A stretch of DNA of 64,000 bases from Candidatus Rokubacteria bacterium RIFCSPLOWO2_02_FULL_73_56 (GTDB lineage Bacteria > Methylomirabilota > Methylomirabilia > Rokubacteriales > CSP1-6). Numbering within the stretch: position 1 is the stretch's first letter; the number at the start of each line of letters is the position of its first letter. The DNA lies in assembly GCA_001788495.1 (NCBI GenBank), contig MGCF01000126.1:16785-80784 (forward strand), written 5' to 3'. Both the position numbers and the translations under genes were made by a program. Shown here piece by piece: positions 41,629-50,959 of the stretch. A model generated the notes under the pieces. It made no database searches. It saw only the letters and a program-made list of their open reading frames with translations, and had not been told where the DNA came from.

Positions 41629-42992
41629 CGGGGCGGCGCGAGCCGGTCGTCGCGATCGACGGGCCGGCCGGCGCCGGGAAGTCCACCGTGGCGCGCCTGC
41701 TCGCCGAGCGGCTCGGCTACACGCTGGTGCCGACGGGCGCGATGTACCGGGCGGTGGCGCTGGCCATCACCCGCGACGGCGTGCCGGCGCGCGAGGGCAC
41801 GGAGCTCCGACGCTATCTCGCGCGGCTCGTGCTCGCCGTGCGGGAGGGCACGGTCCTGCTGAACGGGGAGGACGTGAGGAGCGAGATCCTGACCGAGGAA
41901 GTCGCCCGCGCGACGTCCTACGTCACGACGCTCGCCGCGGTGCGGGAGAAGGTCACGCCGCTGCAGCGACAGGCGGCCGCGCGCGGCGGCGTCGTGCTCG
42001 AGGGGCGCGACACGGGCACGGTCGTGTGCCCGGACGCCGAGATCAAGTTCTTCCTGACCGCGTCGCTCGACGCCCGCGCGCGGCGGCGCCACGCCGAGCT
42101 CCGCGCGCAGGGCCGGGATGCCTCGGTCGAGGCCCTGCGGGACGAGCTCCGCGCGCGCGACGCGCAGGACACGACGCGTGCGCTGGCGCCGCTCCGCCGG
42201 GCGCCCGACGCGATCGAGCTCGACACCTCGGAGCTGCCGGTGGAGCGGGTGGTCGCCCGGATGCTCGAGGTCGTCGAGGCCCGCCGCCGCGCCGCCGGGC
42301 ACCCGGCCGGGCGCGCCGCGCGGCGGAGCCGGCTCTACGGCGCCGTGCGGCGCGTCGCCGCCGCGCTGATGCGCGCGCTCTTCGGGCTCGAGGCGCGCGG
42401 CGTCGAGCACGTGCCGGCCGAGGGCCCGGTGCTGTTCGTCGCCAACCATGCGAGCCTGCTCGACCCGCCCGCCGTGGGCGGCTGCGCGCCGCGGCAGCTC
42501 TACTTCCTGGCGAAGGAGCAGCTCTTCCGGATCCCGCTCTTCGGCGCGCTGATCCGGGCGGTGAACGCGCGGCCGGTCAAGCGCGGGGGCGCGGACCCGG
42601 TGGCGCTGCGCGCGGCGCTCCGGGTGCTCGAGGAGGGCGGGGCGCTCCTGATCTTCCCCGAGGGCAGCCGTGGGCCCGAGGGCGTCCTGCGCCCCCCCAG
42701 GCCGGGGGCCGCGATGCTCGCGGTGATGACGGGGGCGCCGGTCGTGCCGGTGTACGTGCGCGGGACCGGGCGCGCCTGGCCGACGGGCCGCTGGCTGCCG
42801 CGGCCCGCGAAGGTGCGGGTGACGTTCGGCCCGCCGCTCCGCTTCGCGGCGGGCCGGCGCGGGGAGGAGCGCAAGCAGGCCTACGAGCGGGCGAGCCGTG
42901 AGATGATGGCGGCGATCGCACGCCTGAGGGATACCGTCGCGGCCCACGGTGAAGCGCGGCCGCAGCTCTCCGCAGCGCGGGAGCAATCATAA
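41625..42992 (+). CDS. cmk: Fused cytidylate kinase - 1-acylglycerol-3-phosphate acyltransferase (Cmk-PlsC)
   Basis: One uninterrupted frame: Cmk VVAIDGPAGAGKSTVARLLAERLGY...GRDTGTVVCPDAEIKFFLTA, then PlsC NHASLLDPP...FPEGSRGPEG. Confidence 0.93.
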   Translation: MTGRREPVVAIDGPAGAGKSTVARLLAERLGYTLVPTGAMYRAVALAITRDGVPAREGTELRRYLARLVLAVREGTVLLNGEDVRSEILTEEVARATSYVTTLAAVREKVTPLQRQAAARGGVVLEGRDTGTVVCPDAEIKFFLTASLDARARRRHAELRAQGRDASVEALRDELRARDAQDTTRALAPLRRAPDAIELDTSELPVERVVARMLEVVEARRRAAGHPAGRAARRSRLYGAVRRVAAALMRALFGLEARGVEHVPAEGPVLFVANHASLLDPPAVGGCAPRQLYFLAKEQLFRIPLFGALIRAVNARPVKRGGADPVALRAALRVLEEGGALLIFPEGSRGPEGVLRPPRPGAAMLAVMTGAPVVPVYVRGTGRAWPTGRWLPRPAKVRVTFGPPLRFAAGRRGEERKQAYERASREMMAAIARLRDTVAAHGEARPQLSAAREQS

Positions 42993-43012
42993 GAACTGGA
43001 GGAACGGGCGGG

Positions 43013-44731
43013 ATGATGACGGACGAACCACGGCGCAACCTCGGCGGTCCGCACGAGGAGGGCGGAGAGGCGGCCGAGGAACGGATGGAGGACTGGTACC
43101 GCGAGTCCACGACCAGCGAGTTCGAGGAAGGCGAGGTCGTCCGCGGGCGCGTCGTCCACGTCGGCACGAGCGAGGTGCTCGTCGACGTGGGCTACAAGAG
43201 CGAGGGCGCGATCCCGATCGAGGAGTTCCTGCGGCACGGGGGCCTGCCCGGCGTGGGCGACGAGATCGAGGTCTACCTCGAGGCCAAGGAGGACTCCGAG
43301 GGGCTGATCGTCCTCTCGAAGGACAAGGCCGACAAGATCAAGGTCTGGGACGCGATCACCCAGGCGTACGAGAAGGGCGTGCCCGTCGAGGGGCGCGTCG
43401 TGGAGGTCGTGAAGGGCGGGCTCTCGGTCGACGTCGGGGTCAAGGCGTTCCTCCCCGGCTCCCAGGTCGACCTGCGTCCCGTGAAGAACCTCGTCTCCAT
43501 GGTGGGGCAGACGATCCGCGCCAAGGTCATCAAGCTCAACCGGCGCCGCGGCAACGTCGTGCTCTCGCGCCGCTCGGTCCTCGAGGAGGAGCGCGAGGAG
43601 AAGAAGAAGCACACGCTCGAGGTGCTCACCGAGGGCATGGTCCTCACGGGCACCGTGAAGAACATCACCGACTACGGCGCCTTCATCGACCTCGGCGGCA
43701 TCGACGGCCTCCTGCACGTGACCGACATGAGCTGGGGCCGCGTCGGCCACCCGTCGGAGATCTTCCAGGTCGGGGACCAGGTCGAGGTCGTCGTGCTGCA
43801 CTTCGACCGCGAGACCGGGCGGGTGTCCCTGGGCTACAAGCAGAAGTCCTCCGACCCGTGGGAGCGCGTGGAGGAGACGTACGCGCCCGGCACGCGCACG
43901 CGCGGCCGGGTCGTGAGCCTCACCAACTACGGCGCCTTCATCGAGCTGGAGCCCGGCGTCGAGGGCCTCGTGCACGTCTCCGAGATGTCGTGGACGCGCC
44001 GGGTCCGGCACCCCTCCAAGCTCGTCAACGTCGGCGACGAGGTCGAGGTGATCGTGCTCGACGTCAACCGGGCCGGCAAGCGGATCTCGCTCGGCATGAA
44101 GCAGGTGGAGGCCGACCCGTGGGAGACGATCGAGGAGCGCTACCAGCCGGGTGCGCGCATCGTGGGGCGGGTGCGCAACCTGACCGACTTCGGCGCGTTC
44201 GTCGAGCTGGAGGCCGGGGTGGACGGCCTGCTGCACATCTCGGACATGTCCTGGACGCGGAGCGTCGGCCACCCCTCGGAGATCCTCAAGAAGGGGCAGG
44301 AGCTCGAGACGCAGATCCTCAACGTGGACAAGGAGAACAAGCGCATCTCGCTCGGGCTCAAGCAGATCCAGCCCGACCCGTGGTCGACCGTCGCCCAGCG
44401 CTACCCGATGGGCTCGCGGGTCACCGGCAAGATCGTCCGTCTGACCGACTTCGGCGCCTTCGTCGAGCTCGAGCCCGGCGTCGACGGCCTGCTGCACATC
44501 TCCCAGATGTCCAGCCGGCCGATCGGCCGCCCCGACGAGATCGTGAGCGTCGGCGACGAGCTGACCCTGCTGGTGATCCGCGTGGATCCCAACGAGCGCC
44601 GGATCGGGCTCAGCCTGAAGGAGCTCGCGCACGCGATCGAGCCCACGCCGGGCGAGGAGCGCAGCGGGCCGGGCCGTCGCGGCAAGAAGGGCAAGGGCCG
44701 CGACGACTATGACTACGGCGACGAGGACTAG
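43013..44731 (+). CDS. rpsA: 30S ribosomal protein S1 (six S1 domains)
   Basis: Repeated S1 domains (GTVKNITDYGAFIDLGGIDGLLHVTDMSW etc.); SD GGAGG upstream. Confidence 0.97.
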   Translation: MMTDEPRRNLGGPHEEGGEAAEERMEDWYRESTTSEFEEGEVVRGRVVHVGTSEVLVDVGYKSEGAIPIEEFLRHGGLPGVGDEIEVYLEAKEDSEGLIVLSKDKADKIKVWDAITQAYEKGVPVEGRVVEVVKGGLSVDVGVKAFLPGSQVDLRPVKNLVSMVGQTIRAKVIKLNRRRGNVVLSRRSVLEEEREEKKKHTLEVLTEGMVLTGTVKNITDYGAFIDLGGIDGLLHVTDMSWGRVGHPSEIFQVGDQVEVVVLHFDRETGRVSLGYKQKSSDPWERVEETYAPGTRTRGRVVSLTNYGAFIELEPGVEGLVHVSEMSWTRRVRHPSKLVNVGDEVEVIVLDVNRAGKRISLGMKQVEADPWETIEERYQPGARIVGRVRNLTDFGAFVELEAGVDGLLHISDMSWTRSVGHPSEILKKGQELETQILNVDKENKRISLGLKQIQPDPWSTVAQRYPMGSRVTGKIVRLTDFGAFVELEPGVDGLLHISQMSSRPIGRPDEIVSVGDELTLLVIRVDPNERRIGLSLKELAHAIEPTPGEERSGPGRRGKKGKGRDDYDYGDED

Positions 44732-45626
44732 CGGGCTCCGGCGGACGACTGTCGTCCTGGCGGCCCTCGCCATCTACGTCGGCGTGCTGGGGCTGTTCAC
44801 GCTGAGTCTCGGCACGCTGCTCGACGGGGCGGGCGGCGCTGGCGCGGGGCTGTTCGGGGGCCGCGTGGCCATCGTCGAGCTCGACGGGATCATCCTCGAC
44901 GTCGACGACCTCGTCCGGGAGCTCAGGGCGTACCGGGAGACCCCGGCGGTCCGCGCCGTCGTGATCCGCATCAACAGTCCCGGCGGGGTCGTGGCGCCGA
45001 CCCAGGAGCTCCACGAGGCGCTCAAGCGGCTGCGTGCCGCCGGCAAGCCGGTGGTCGCCTCGCTGGGCGCCGTCGCCGCCTCGGGCGGCTACTACACCGC
45101 CGTCGCGGCCGACCGGATCTACGCGAGCCCGGGCAGCCTCACCGGGTCCATCGGCGTCATCATGCAGCTCGCGAACGTCGAGGGGCTCATGAAGAAAGTG
45201 GGCGTCGAGTACATCGTGGTCAAGGCCGGCCAGTTCAAGGATGTCGGCAGCTTCGCGCGCCCGATGACGCCGGAGGAGCGGCGCGTGCTCCAGACCCTCC
45301 TCGACGACGTCCACGCCCAGTTCATCGACGCGGTGGCCGCGGGCCGCAAGCTCGACCGCGACCAGGTCGTCCGCTTCGCCGACGGGCGAGTCTTCTCGGG
45401 CGCGCAGGCCAAGGCGCTCCGGCTGGTGGACGCCCTCGGAGGCCTGGAGGACGCGGTCGACGCCGCGGCGACGCTCGCCGGGCTGCCCAGGCCGCCCCGG
45501 ACGGTCGGGCCGCGCCGGCGGTTCTCGCTGGTGGACTTCATGCGCAACCAGCTCGGGCTCGGCGGCCTCGAGGGCCTGAAGCCCCGGTTGCCCGTGTTCA
45601 AGACGCCGCTCTACCTCATGGACTGA
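44709..45626 (+). CDS. sppA: Signal peptide peptidase SppA (S49)
   Basis: N-terminal TM, VVIRINSPGGVVAPTQELHEAL, GAVAASGGYYTAVAADRIYASPGSLTGSIGVI. Confidence 0.94.
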   Translation: MTTATRTSGLRRTTVVLAALAIYVGVLGLFTLSLGTLLDGAGGAGAGLFGGRVAIVELDGIILDVDDLVRELRAYRETPAVRAVVIRINSPGGVVAPTQELHEALKRLRAAGKPVVASLGAVAASGGYYTAVAADRIYASPGSLTGSIGVIMQLANVEGLMKKVGVEYIVVKAGQFKDVGSFARPMTPEERRVLQTLLDDVHAQFIDAVAAGRKLDRDQVVRFADGRVFSGAQAKALRLVDALGGLEDAVDAAATLAGLPRPPRTVGPRRRFSLVDFMRNQLGLGGLEGLKPRLPVFKTPLYLMD

Positions 45627-45829
45627 GGTCCGCGCTCCAAGTCCCGAGCTCATGTTATCCCAAAGGTAAATAGTTATAAATGACGAATCTACATGCGTAA
45701 ATATGCCATGTCGTGTGATGCGTTCTGGGCCAGGGAATTGGCTAAACAAGCGTGGTGACAGCCGTTTCTCCGGCGGCGCGGCGGCAGACAGGCGCGATCG
45801 CGGTGGTGGTACCTAACTCCTTACGGTGG

Positions 45830-45859
45830 TTGACATTCTCGTCGAGGGCGTGCTAGGTT
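45830..45859 (+). promoter_or_regulatory. Candidate sigma70 promoter for HU gene (TTGACA-N18-TAGGTT)
   Basis: Consensus TTGACA at 45830-45835, TAGGTT at 45854-45859; ATG at 45908. Confidence 0.6.
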
Positions 45860-45907
45860 TTCCCTCGGGCTCGCACAGCGGGTTCAGGGCGACACACGGA
45901 GTGAACG

Positions 45908-46183
45908 ATGACCAAAGCCGACCTGATCGACGAAGTCTCGAAGATCTCGAATCTGACCAAGAAAGAGACCGAGACCATCGTCAACACCATCTTCGACAAC
46001 ATCACCGATGCGCTGGCCAAGGGTGACAAGGTCGAGCTGCGGGGCTTCGGCAGCTTCCGGATTCGCCACCGGAACTCGCGCAAGGGACGCAACCCCAAGA
46101 CCGGCTCGGCCGTCGACGTGCCCCAGAAGCGGGTGCCGTTCTTCAAGGTAGGCAAGCGGCTGCGAGAGCTCGTCAACACGTGA
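45908..46183 (+). CDS. HU/IHF-family DNA-binding protein
   Basis: MTKADLIDEVSKISNLTKKETETIVNTIF...GFGSFRIRHRNSRKGRNPKTG. Confidence 0.96.
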   Translation: MTKADLIDEVSKISNLTKKETETIVNTIFDNITDALAKGDKVELRGFGSFRIRHRNSRKGRNPKTGSAVDVPQKRVPFFKVGKRLRELVNT

Positions 46184-46199
46184 GCCGGCGCCTGGCGGC

Positions 46200-46682
46200 G
46201 TGAAGCGCCTCTGGGCGCCCTGGCGGATGAGCTACGTCGCCGGCTCCCGCGCAGCGTCGGGCTGCGTCCTCTGCGAGGCCGCCGCGGCCCCCGACGATCG
46301 CAAGGTCCTGGTCCTGGCCCGGCGCCCGCGCGCCTTCCTGGTCCTCAACGCCTACCCCTACGCCGCCGGCCACCTGATGGCGGTCGTCAACCGCCACGTC
46401 GGCCCCCTCGCGGAGGCGACGGCCGCGGAGGTCGCGGGCGTGATGGAGCTGGTGAGCTTCGCGATCGCGATCCTCGGCGCCGAGTACGGGCCCGAGGGGT
46501 TCAACGTCGGGCTCAACCAGGGACGGGTGGCGGGCGCCGGGATCACGGACCACCTGCACGTGCACGTGGTGCCGCGCTGGAACGGCGACACCAACTTCAT
46601 GTCGGTGCTCGGCGACGTGCGCGTCCTGCCCGAGGCGCTCGAGACGACCTGGGAGCGGCTCCGGAGGCGGTGCGGTGGCTGA
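46200..46682 (+). CDS. HIT-domain nucleotide hydrolase/transferase
   Basis: CVLCEAAAA, GHLMAVVNRHV, FNVGLNQG..DHLHVHVVPRW (HIT triad). Confidence 0.92.
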   Translation: MKRLWAPWRMSYVAGSRAASGCVLCEAAAAPDDRKVLVLARRPRAFLVLNAYPYAAGHLMAVVNRHVGPLAEATAAEVAGVMELVSFAIAILGAEYGPEGFNVGLNQGRVAGAGITDHLHVHVVPRWNGDTNFMSVLGDVRVLPEALETTWERLRRRCGG

Positions 46683-49251
46683 GGGCCCGGCCGAGCCGAC
46701 CCCGATGATGCGGCAGTACCGGGAGCTGAAGCGCCGCTACCCGGACTACCTCCTGCTGTTCCGCCTCGGCGACTTCTACGAGACGTTCTTCGAGGACGCC
46801 GAGACCGCGGCGCGCCTGCTGCAGATCACGCTGACCTCCCGGCAGGGCGCGCCGATGGCCGGCATCCCGCACCACGCGGCCGACGGCCACATCGCCAAGC
46901 TCGTCCGCGCGGGACGGAAGATCGCGGTCTCCGAGCAGCTCGAGGCGCCGGGCCGGACCAGGAAGCTCCTGCGGCGGGACGTCGTGCGCGTGATCACGCC
47001 GGGCACGCTCACCGACACGGCCTACCTCGCCGGCGCCGCGAACAACTTCCTGCTCGCCCTGGCCCCGGGGCGGGGCGTGCTCGGGGTCGCGCTCGTGGAC
47101 GTGTCGACCGGCGAGTTCTGGGCGGGCGAGGACGGCGCCGAGGACGTCGGGGTGCTCGCGGCGGCGCTCCTGCGCCGGCCCGCCGAGGTCCTGCTGCCGG
47201 AGCCCCTGCGCGCGGACACGGCGCTCCTCGAGCGGCTCGGCGCGCTCGGGATCGCGCTCACGTTCTGCGAGCCCGCGGCCTTCGCGGGGCGCCGGGCGGC
47301 GGCCGAGCTGGCCGCGCACTTCCGCGTGGAGTCGCTCGACGCCTTCGGGGTCGGGGACATGACGGTCGGCCTGCAGGCCGCGGCCGGCGCCCTCGGCTAC
47401 CTGCGCGCGACCCAGGGCCAGGCGCTCGGCCACCTCACGCACCTGGCGCGGCTCTCCTCGGCCGACGCGATGGTGCTGGACGAGACCGCGGTCGCGACGC
47501 TCGAGCTCCTGGAGGCGAGCGACGGCTCGGCGCGGAACTCGCTCTTCGGCGTGCTCGACGGGAGCGTGACGCCGATGGGCGCGCGGCTCCTGCGCCAGTG
47601 GCTGCTGCGGCCGCTCACGGACCCGGCCGCGATCGGCGAGCGGCAGGACGCGGTCGAGGCGCTGGTCGCGGCCCCGGCCGCGCGCGCGCGCCTGCGGGCG
47701 CTCCTGGGCCGGGTCGGGGACCTCGAGCGGCTCACGAGCCGGGCGACCCTCGGCGTGGCCCACGCCCGCGACCTCGTCGGGCTGCGGACCTGCCTGGCGC
47801 CGCTCGCCGACGTCCGGGCGGCGTGCGCCGGGCTGGCGACGCCGCTGCTCGGGCAGGCGCGGGCCGAGCTGGCGGACCTCGACGACCTCCGGGCGCTGCT
47901 CGCCCAGGCGCTCACCGACGAGCCGCCGCTCACGCTCCACGACGGCGGGCTCATCCGCGAGGGCTGGCACGAGGGGCTCGCCGCGCTCGTGCGCGACGCG
48001 CGGGAGGCGCGCGAGTGGATCGCGGGGCTCGAGGGGCGCGAGCGCGCGCGCACCGGGATCGCGAGCCTGCGCGTGCGCTTCAACCGCGTCTTCGGCTACG
48101 GCATCGAGGTCACCCACGCCCACACCGGCCGCGTGCCCGCCGAGTACGTCCGGCGCCAGACGCTGAGCGGCGCCGAGCGCTACGTCACCGAGGCGCTCAA
48201 GGCGTACGAGGCCCGGGTGCTCGGCGCCGACGAGCGGCGGCGGCGGCTCGAGCTGGAGCTGTTCGAGGACGTGCGGCGGCGCGTCGCCGCGCGCGCCCCC
48301 GAGCTGCTCGCCACGGCGCGGGCGCTGGCCCGCCTGGACACGCTCGCCGCGCTCGCCGAGGTCGCCCACGCCCGGGGCCACGTGCGCCCCGTCGTGGACC
48401 GGAGCGACGTCCTGGCGATCGTCGAGGGCCGCCACCCGGTCCTCGAGGCCCGCTCGGGGGCGCCCGTCACGCCGAACGACCTGGCGCTCGACGCCGAGGC
48501 GCGGATCGTGATCCTCACCGGGCCGAACATGGCGGGCAAGAGCGTGTACCTGCGCCAGACGGGCCACATCGCGATCCTGGCGCAGATGGGCGCGTTCGTC
48601 CCGGCGCGCGAGGCGCGCCTGGGCGTGCTCGACCGCATCTTCACGCGCGTCGGCGCGCAGGACAACCTCGCGCGTGGCCAGAGCACGTTCCTGGTTGAGA
48701 TGGTCGAGACGGCGGCGATCCTCAACGGCGTGTCCGCCCGGAGCCTCGTCCTGCTCGACGAGGTCGGGCGCGGCACCTCGACCTTCGACGGCCTGGCGAT
48801 CGCCTGGGCCGTGGTCGAGCGGCTGCACGACGCCGCGCCCGGCGCCAAGGTGCTGTTCGCGACCCACTTCCACGAGCTCACCCGCCTGGCCGGCCGCTTT
48901 CCGGCGGTGCGCAACTTCCACGTCGCCGTGCGCGAGTGGAACGACGAGATCATCTTCCTGCACAAGGTGCAGCCGGGGGGCACCGACCGGAGCTACGGCG
49001 TCCAGGTCGCGCGCCTGGCGGGGCTCCCGGCGCCGGTGATCGCGCGCGCCAAGGCGCTCCTGGCCGAGCTCGAGGAGGCGGGCCAGCTCCGCACCGACGT
49101 GCGGGACGCCGAGCAGCTCGGCCTGTTCGCGCCGCCGGCCGCGCCCGACCCGGCCCTGACCGAGCTCCTGGCGCTCGACCTCGCCCACCTGACGCCCATC
49201 GAGGCCCTCAACCTCCTGGTGAAGTGGCAGCGGGTGCACGGGACGCCGTGA
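46675..49251 (+). CDS. mutS: DNA mismatch repair protein MutS
   Basis: MMRQYRELKRRYPDYLLLFRLGDFYETF; TGPNMAGKSVYLRQTGHI; DEVGRGTSTFDGLAIAWA. Confidence 0.97.
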   Translation: MAEGPAEPTPMMRQYRELKRRYPDYLLLFRLGDFYETFFEDAETAARLLQITLTSRQGAPMAGIPHHAADGHIAKLVRAGRKIAVSEQLEAPGRTRKLLRRDVVRVITPGTLTDTAYLAGAANNFLLALAPGRGVLGVALVDVSTGEFWAGEDGAEDVGVLAAALLRRPAEVLLPEPLRADTALLERLGALGIALTFCEPAAFAGRRAAAELAAHFRVESLDAFGVGDMTVGLQAAAGALGYLRATQGQALGHLTHLARLSSADAMVLDETAVATLELLEASDGSARNSLFGVLDGSVTPMGARLLRQWLLRPLTDPAAIGERQDAVEALVAAPAARARLRALLGRVGDLERLTSRATLGVAHARDLVGLRTCLAPLADVRAACAGLATPLLGQARAELADLDDLRALLAQALTDEPPLTLHDGGLIREGWHEGLAALVRDAREAREWIAGLEGRERARTGIASLRVRFNRVFGYGIEVTHAHTGRVPAEYVRRQTLSGAERYVTEALKAYEARVLGADERRRRLELELFEDVRRRVAARAPELLATARALARLDTLAALAEVAHARGHVRPVVDRSDVLAIVEGRHPVLEARSGAPVTPNDLALDAEARIVILTGPNMAGKSVYLRQTGHIAILAQMGAFVPAREARLGVLDRIFTRVGAQDNLARGQSTFLVEMVETAAILNGVSARSLVLLDEVGRGTSTFDGLAIAWAVVERLHDAAPGAKVLFATHFHELTRLAGRFPAVRNFHVAVREWNDEIIFLHKVQPGGTDRSYGVQVARLAGLPAPVIARAKALLAELEEAGQLRTDVRDAEQLGLFAPPAAPDPALTELLALDLAHLTPIEALNLLVKWQRVHGTP

Positions 49252-50924
49252 CGCGGATCCGCCGCCTTCCCGATCACCTCGTCAACAAGATCGCCGCCGG
49301 CGAGGTGGTGGAGCGCCCCGCCTCCGCGGTCAAGGAGCTCGTCGAGAACGCCATCGACGCCGGCGCCACGAGCGTCGCCGTGGACCTGGGCGACGGCGGC
49401 GCCGCGCTGATCCGCGTGACCGACGACGGGATCGGGATGACGGCGGAGGAGCTGCCGCTCGCGCTCGAGCGCCACGCCACCTCCAAGCTCGAGCGCGACG
49501 AGGACCTGGACGCGATCGCGACGCTCGGGTTCCGCGGCGAGGCGCTCGCGGCGATCTGCGCGGTCTCGCGCTTCACGCTCACGAGCCGCGCGCGGGACGC
49601 CGCCGGGGGCACGCGCCTGGCGGGCGAGGGGGGTGCGGTCACGCAGCGCCTCGACGTGCCCGCCGAGCCCGGCACGCGCGTCGAGGTGCGCGACCTCCTC
49701 TTCAACACGCCGGCGCGGCTCAAGTTCCTCAAGTCGCCGGCGGCCGAGCTGGGGGCGAGCCTGCGGAGCCTCGCGCAGCTCGCGCTGGCGCACCCGGACG
49801 TCGCGCTCCGCGCCGTGAACAACGGGCGCCCCGTCCTCACGGCGCCGCGCGCGGCGGGGCTGCGCGAGCGCGTCGGCGCGCTGTGGGGCTGGGACGTCGC
49901 CGAGCGGCTCCTGGCCGTGGACCGCGAGGAGCACGGCGTGCGCGTGCGCGGGCTCGCGAGCCCGCCGGACCTCACGCGCGGCAACCGCGAGGAGATCGTG
50001 GTGATCGTCAACGGCCGCCCGGTCCGCGACCCGGCGCTCCTCGCGGCGGCGCTCGAGGCGTACCGGCCGATGCTCGCGCGCGACCGGTTCCCGCTGGTCG
50101 TCCTCGCGGTGGCCCTGCGCGCGGCCGACGTGGACGTCAACGTGCACCCGACCAAGGCGTGGGTGCGCTTCCGCCACCCCCGGCTCGTGTACGAGATGCT
50201 CGTCGCCGCGCTCGGCGCGGCGCTGCGGCGGCCCGCGGTCGTGCCCGAGACGCCGCTGGTCGGGGCCGCCGCGCGCGGGGCCGAGGCGGCGGCGGCCGGG
50301 GTCGCGGAGCAGCCGGCGCTCTTCGCCGCGGCACCCCAGGCGCCGGCGCGGGGGCTCTTCGGCCGCGTGCTCGGCCAGGTGCAGGAGACGTTCGTGGTCT
50401 CGGCCTCCGACGACGAGCTGTTCTTCCTCGACCAGCACGTCGCCCACGAGCGCGTGATCTTCGAGCGCGTCCGGCGCGAGCTGGCCGCAGGCGTGCCGCC
50501 CTCGCAGGCGCTGCTCTTCGCCGAGCCGCTCGACCTGCCGCCGCAGGCGCGGGCCCTCCTCGAGCGCTGGCGCGGACCGCTCGAGCGGCTCGGCTTCGCC
50601 TTCGAGGGGTTCGGCGGCGACGCGATCGTCCTGCGCGCCGTGCCCGCGGTCCTCAAGGGCGACGAGCCGCGCCGCCTGGTCGAGGCCGCGGTGGACGAGC
50701 TCGCCGGCCCGCGGGCCGGCGAGGCGACGCTCGACCGGGCGCTCGCGTTCGTCGCCTGCCGCGCGGCGATCAAGGCGAGCACGCCGCTCGCGCGCGAGGA
50801 GATGGACCGGCTCGTCGCCGAGCTCGGGCAGGCGGAGACACCCTTCTTCTGCCCCCACGGGCGGCCGATCGTGAGCCGCATCTCCCTGCACGACGTCCGG
50901 CGCGACCTCAAGCGGAGCTGGTAG
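49248..50924 (+). CDS. mutL: DNA mismatch repair protein MutL (endonuclease-type C-terminus)
   Basis: IAAGEVVERPASAVKELVENAIDAGA, GFRGEALAAICAV; C-terminal DQHVAHERVIFE, ACRAAIKA, CPHGRP. Confidence 0.96.
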   Translation: MTRIRRLPDHLVNKIAAGEVVERPASAVKELVENAIDAGATSVAVDLGDGGAALIRVTDDGIGMTAEELPLALERHATSKLERDEDLDAIATLGFRGEALAAICAVSRFTLTSRARDAAGGTRLAGEGGAVTQRLDVPAEPGTRVEVRDLLFNTPARLKFLKSPAAELGASLRSLAQLALAHPDVALRAVNNGRPVLTAPRAAGLRERVGALWGWDVAERLLAVDREEHGVRVRGLASPPDLTRGNREEIVVIVNGRPVRDPALLAAALEAYRPMLARDRFPLVVLAVALRAADVDVNVHPTKAWVRFRHPRLVYEMLVAALGAALRRPAVVPETPLVGAAARGAEAAAAGVAEQPALFAAAPQAPARGLFGRVLGQVQETFVVSASDDELFFLDQHVAHERVIFERVRRELAAGVPPSQALLFAEPLDLPPQARALLERWRGPLERLGFAFEGFGGDAIVLRAVPAVLKGDEPRRLVEAAVDELAGPRAGEATLDRALAFVACRAAIKASTPLAREEMDRLVAELGQAETPFFCPHGRPIVSRISLHDVRRDLKRSW

Positions 50925-50946
50925 GGGGCCGTGGGCGCCCGGCTGG

Positions 50947-50952
50947 TAGACT
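50947..50952 (+). promoter_or_regulatory. Candidate extended -10 (TGG-TAGACT) 7 nt before miaA GTG
   Basis: TGnTAGACT in the mutL-miaA gap; no -35 recognised. Confidence 0.4.
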
Positions 50953-50959
50953 GGGAGCG

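Noticed and set aside
45826-46026. 66-aa ORF overlapping the HU gene start
   Set aside because: Out of frame with a strongly conserved HU gene, no recognisable features
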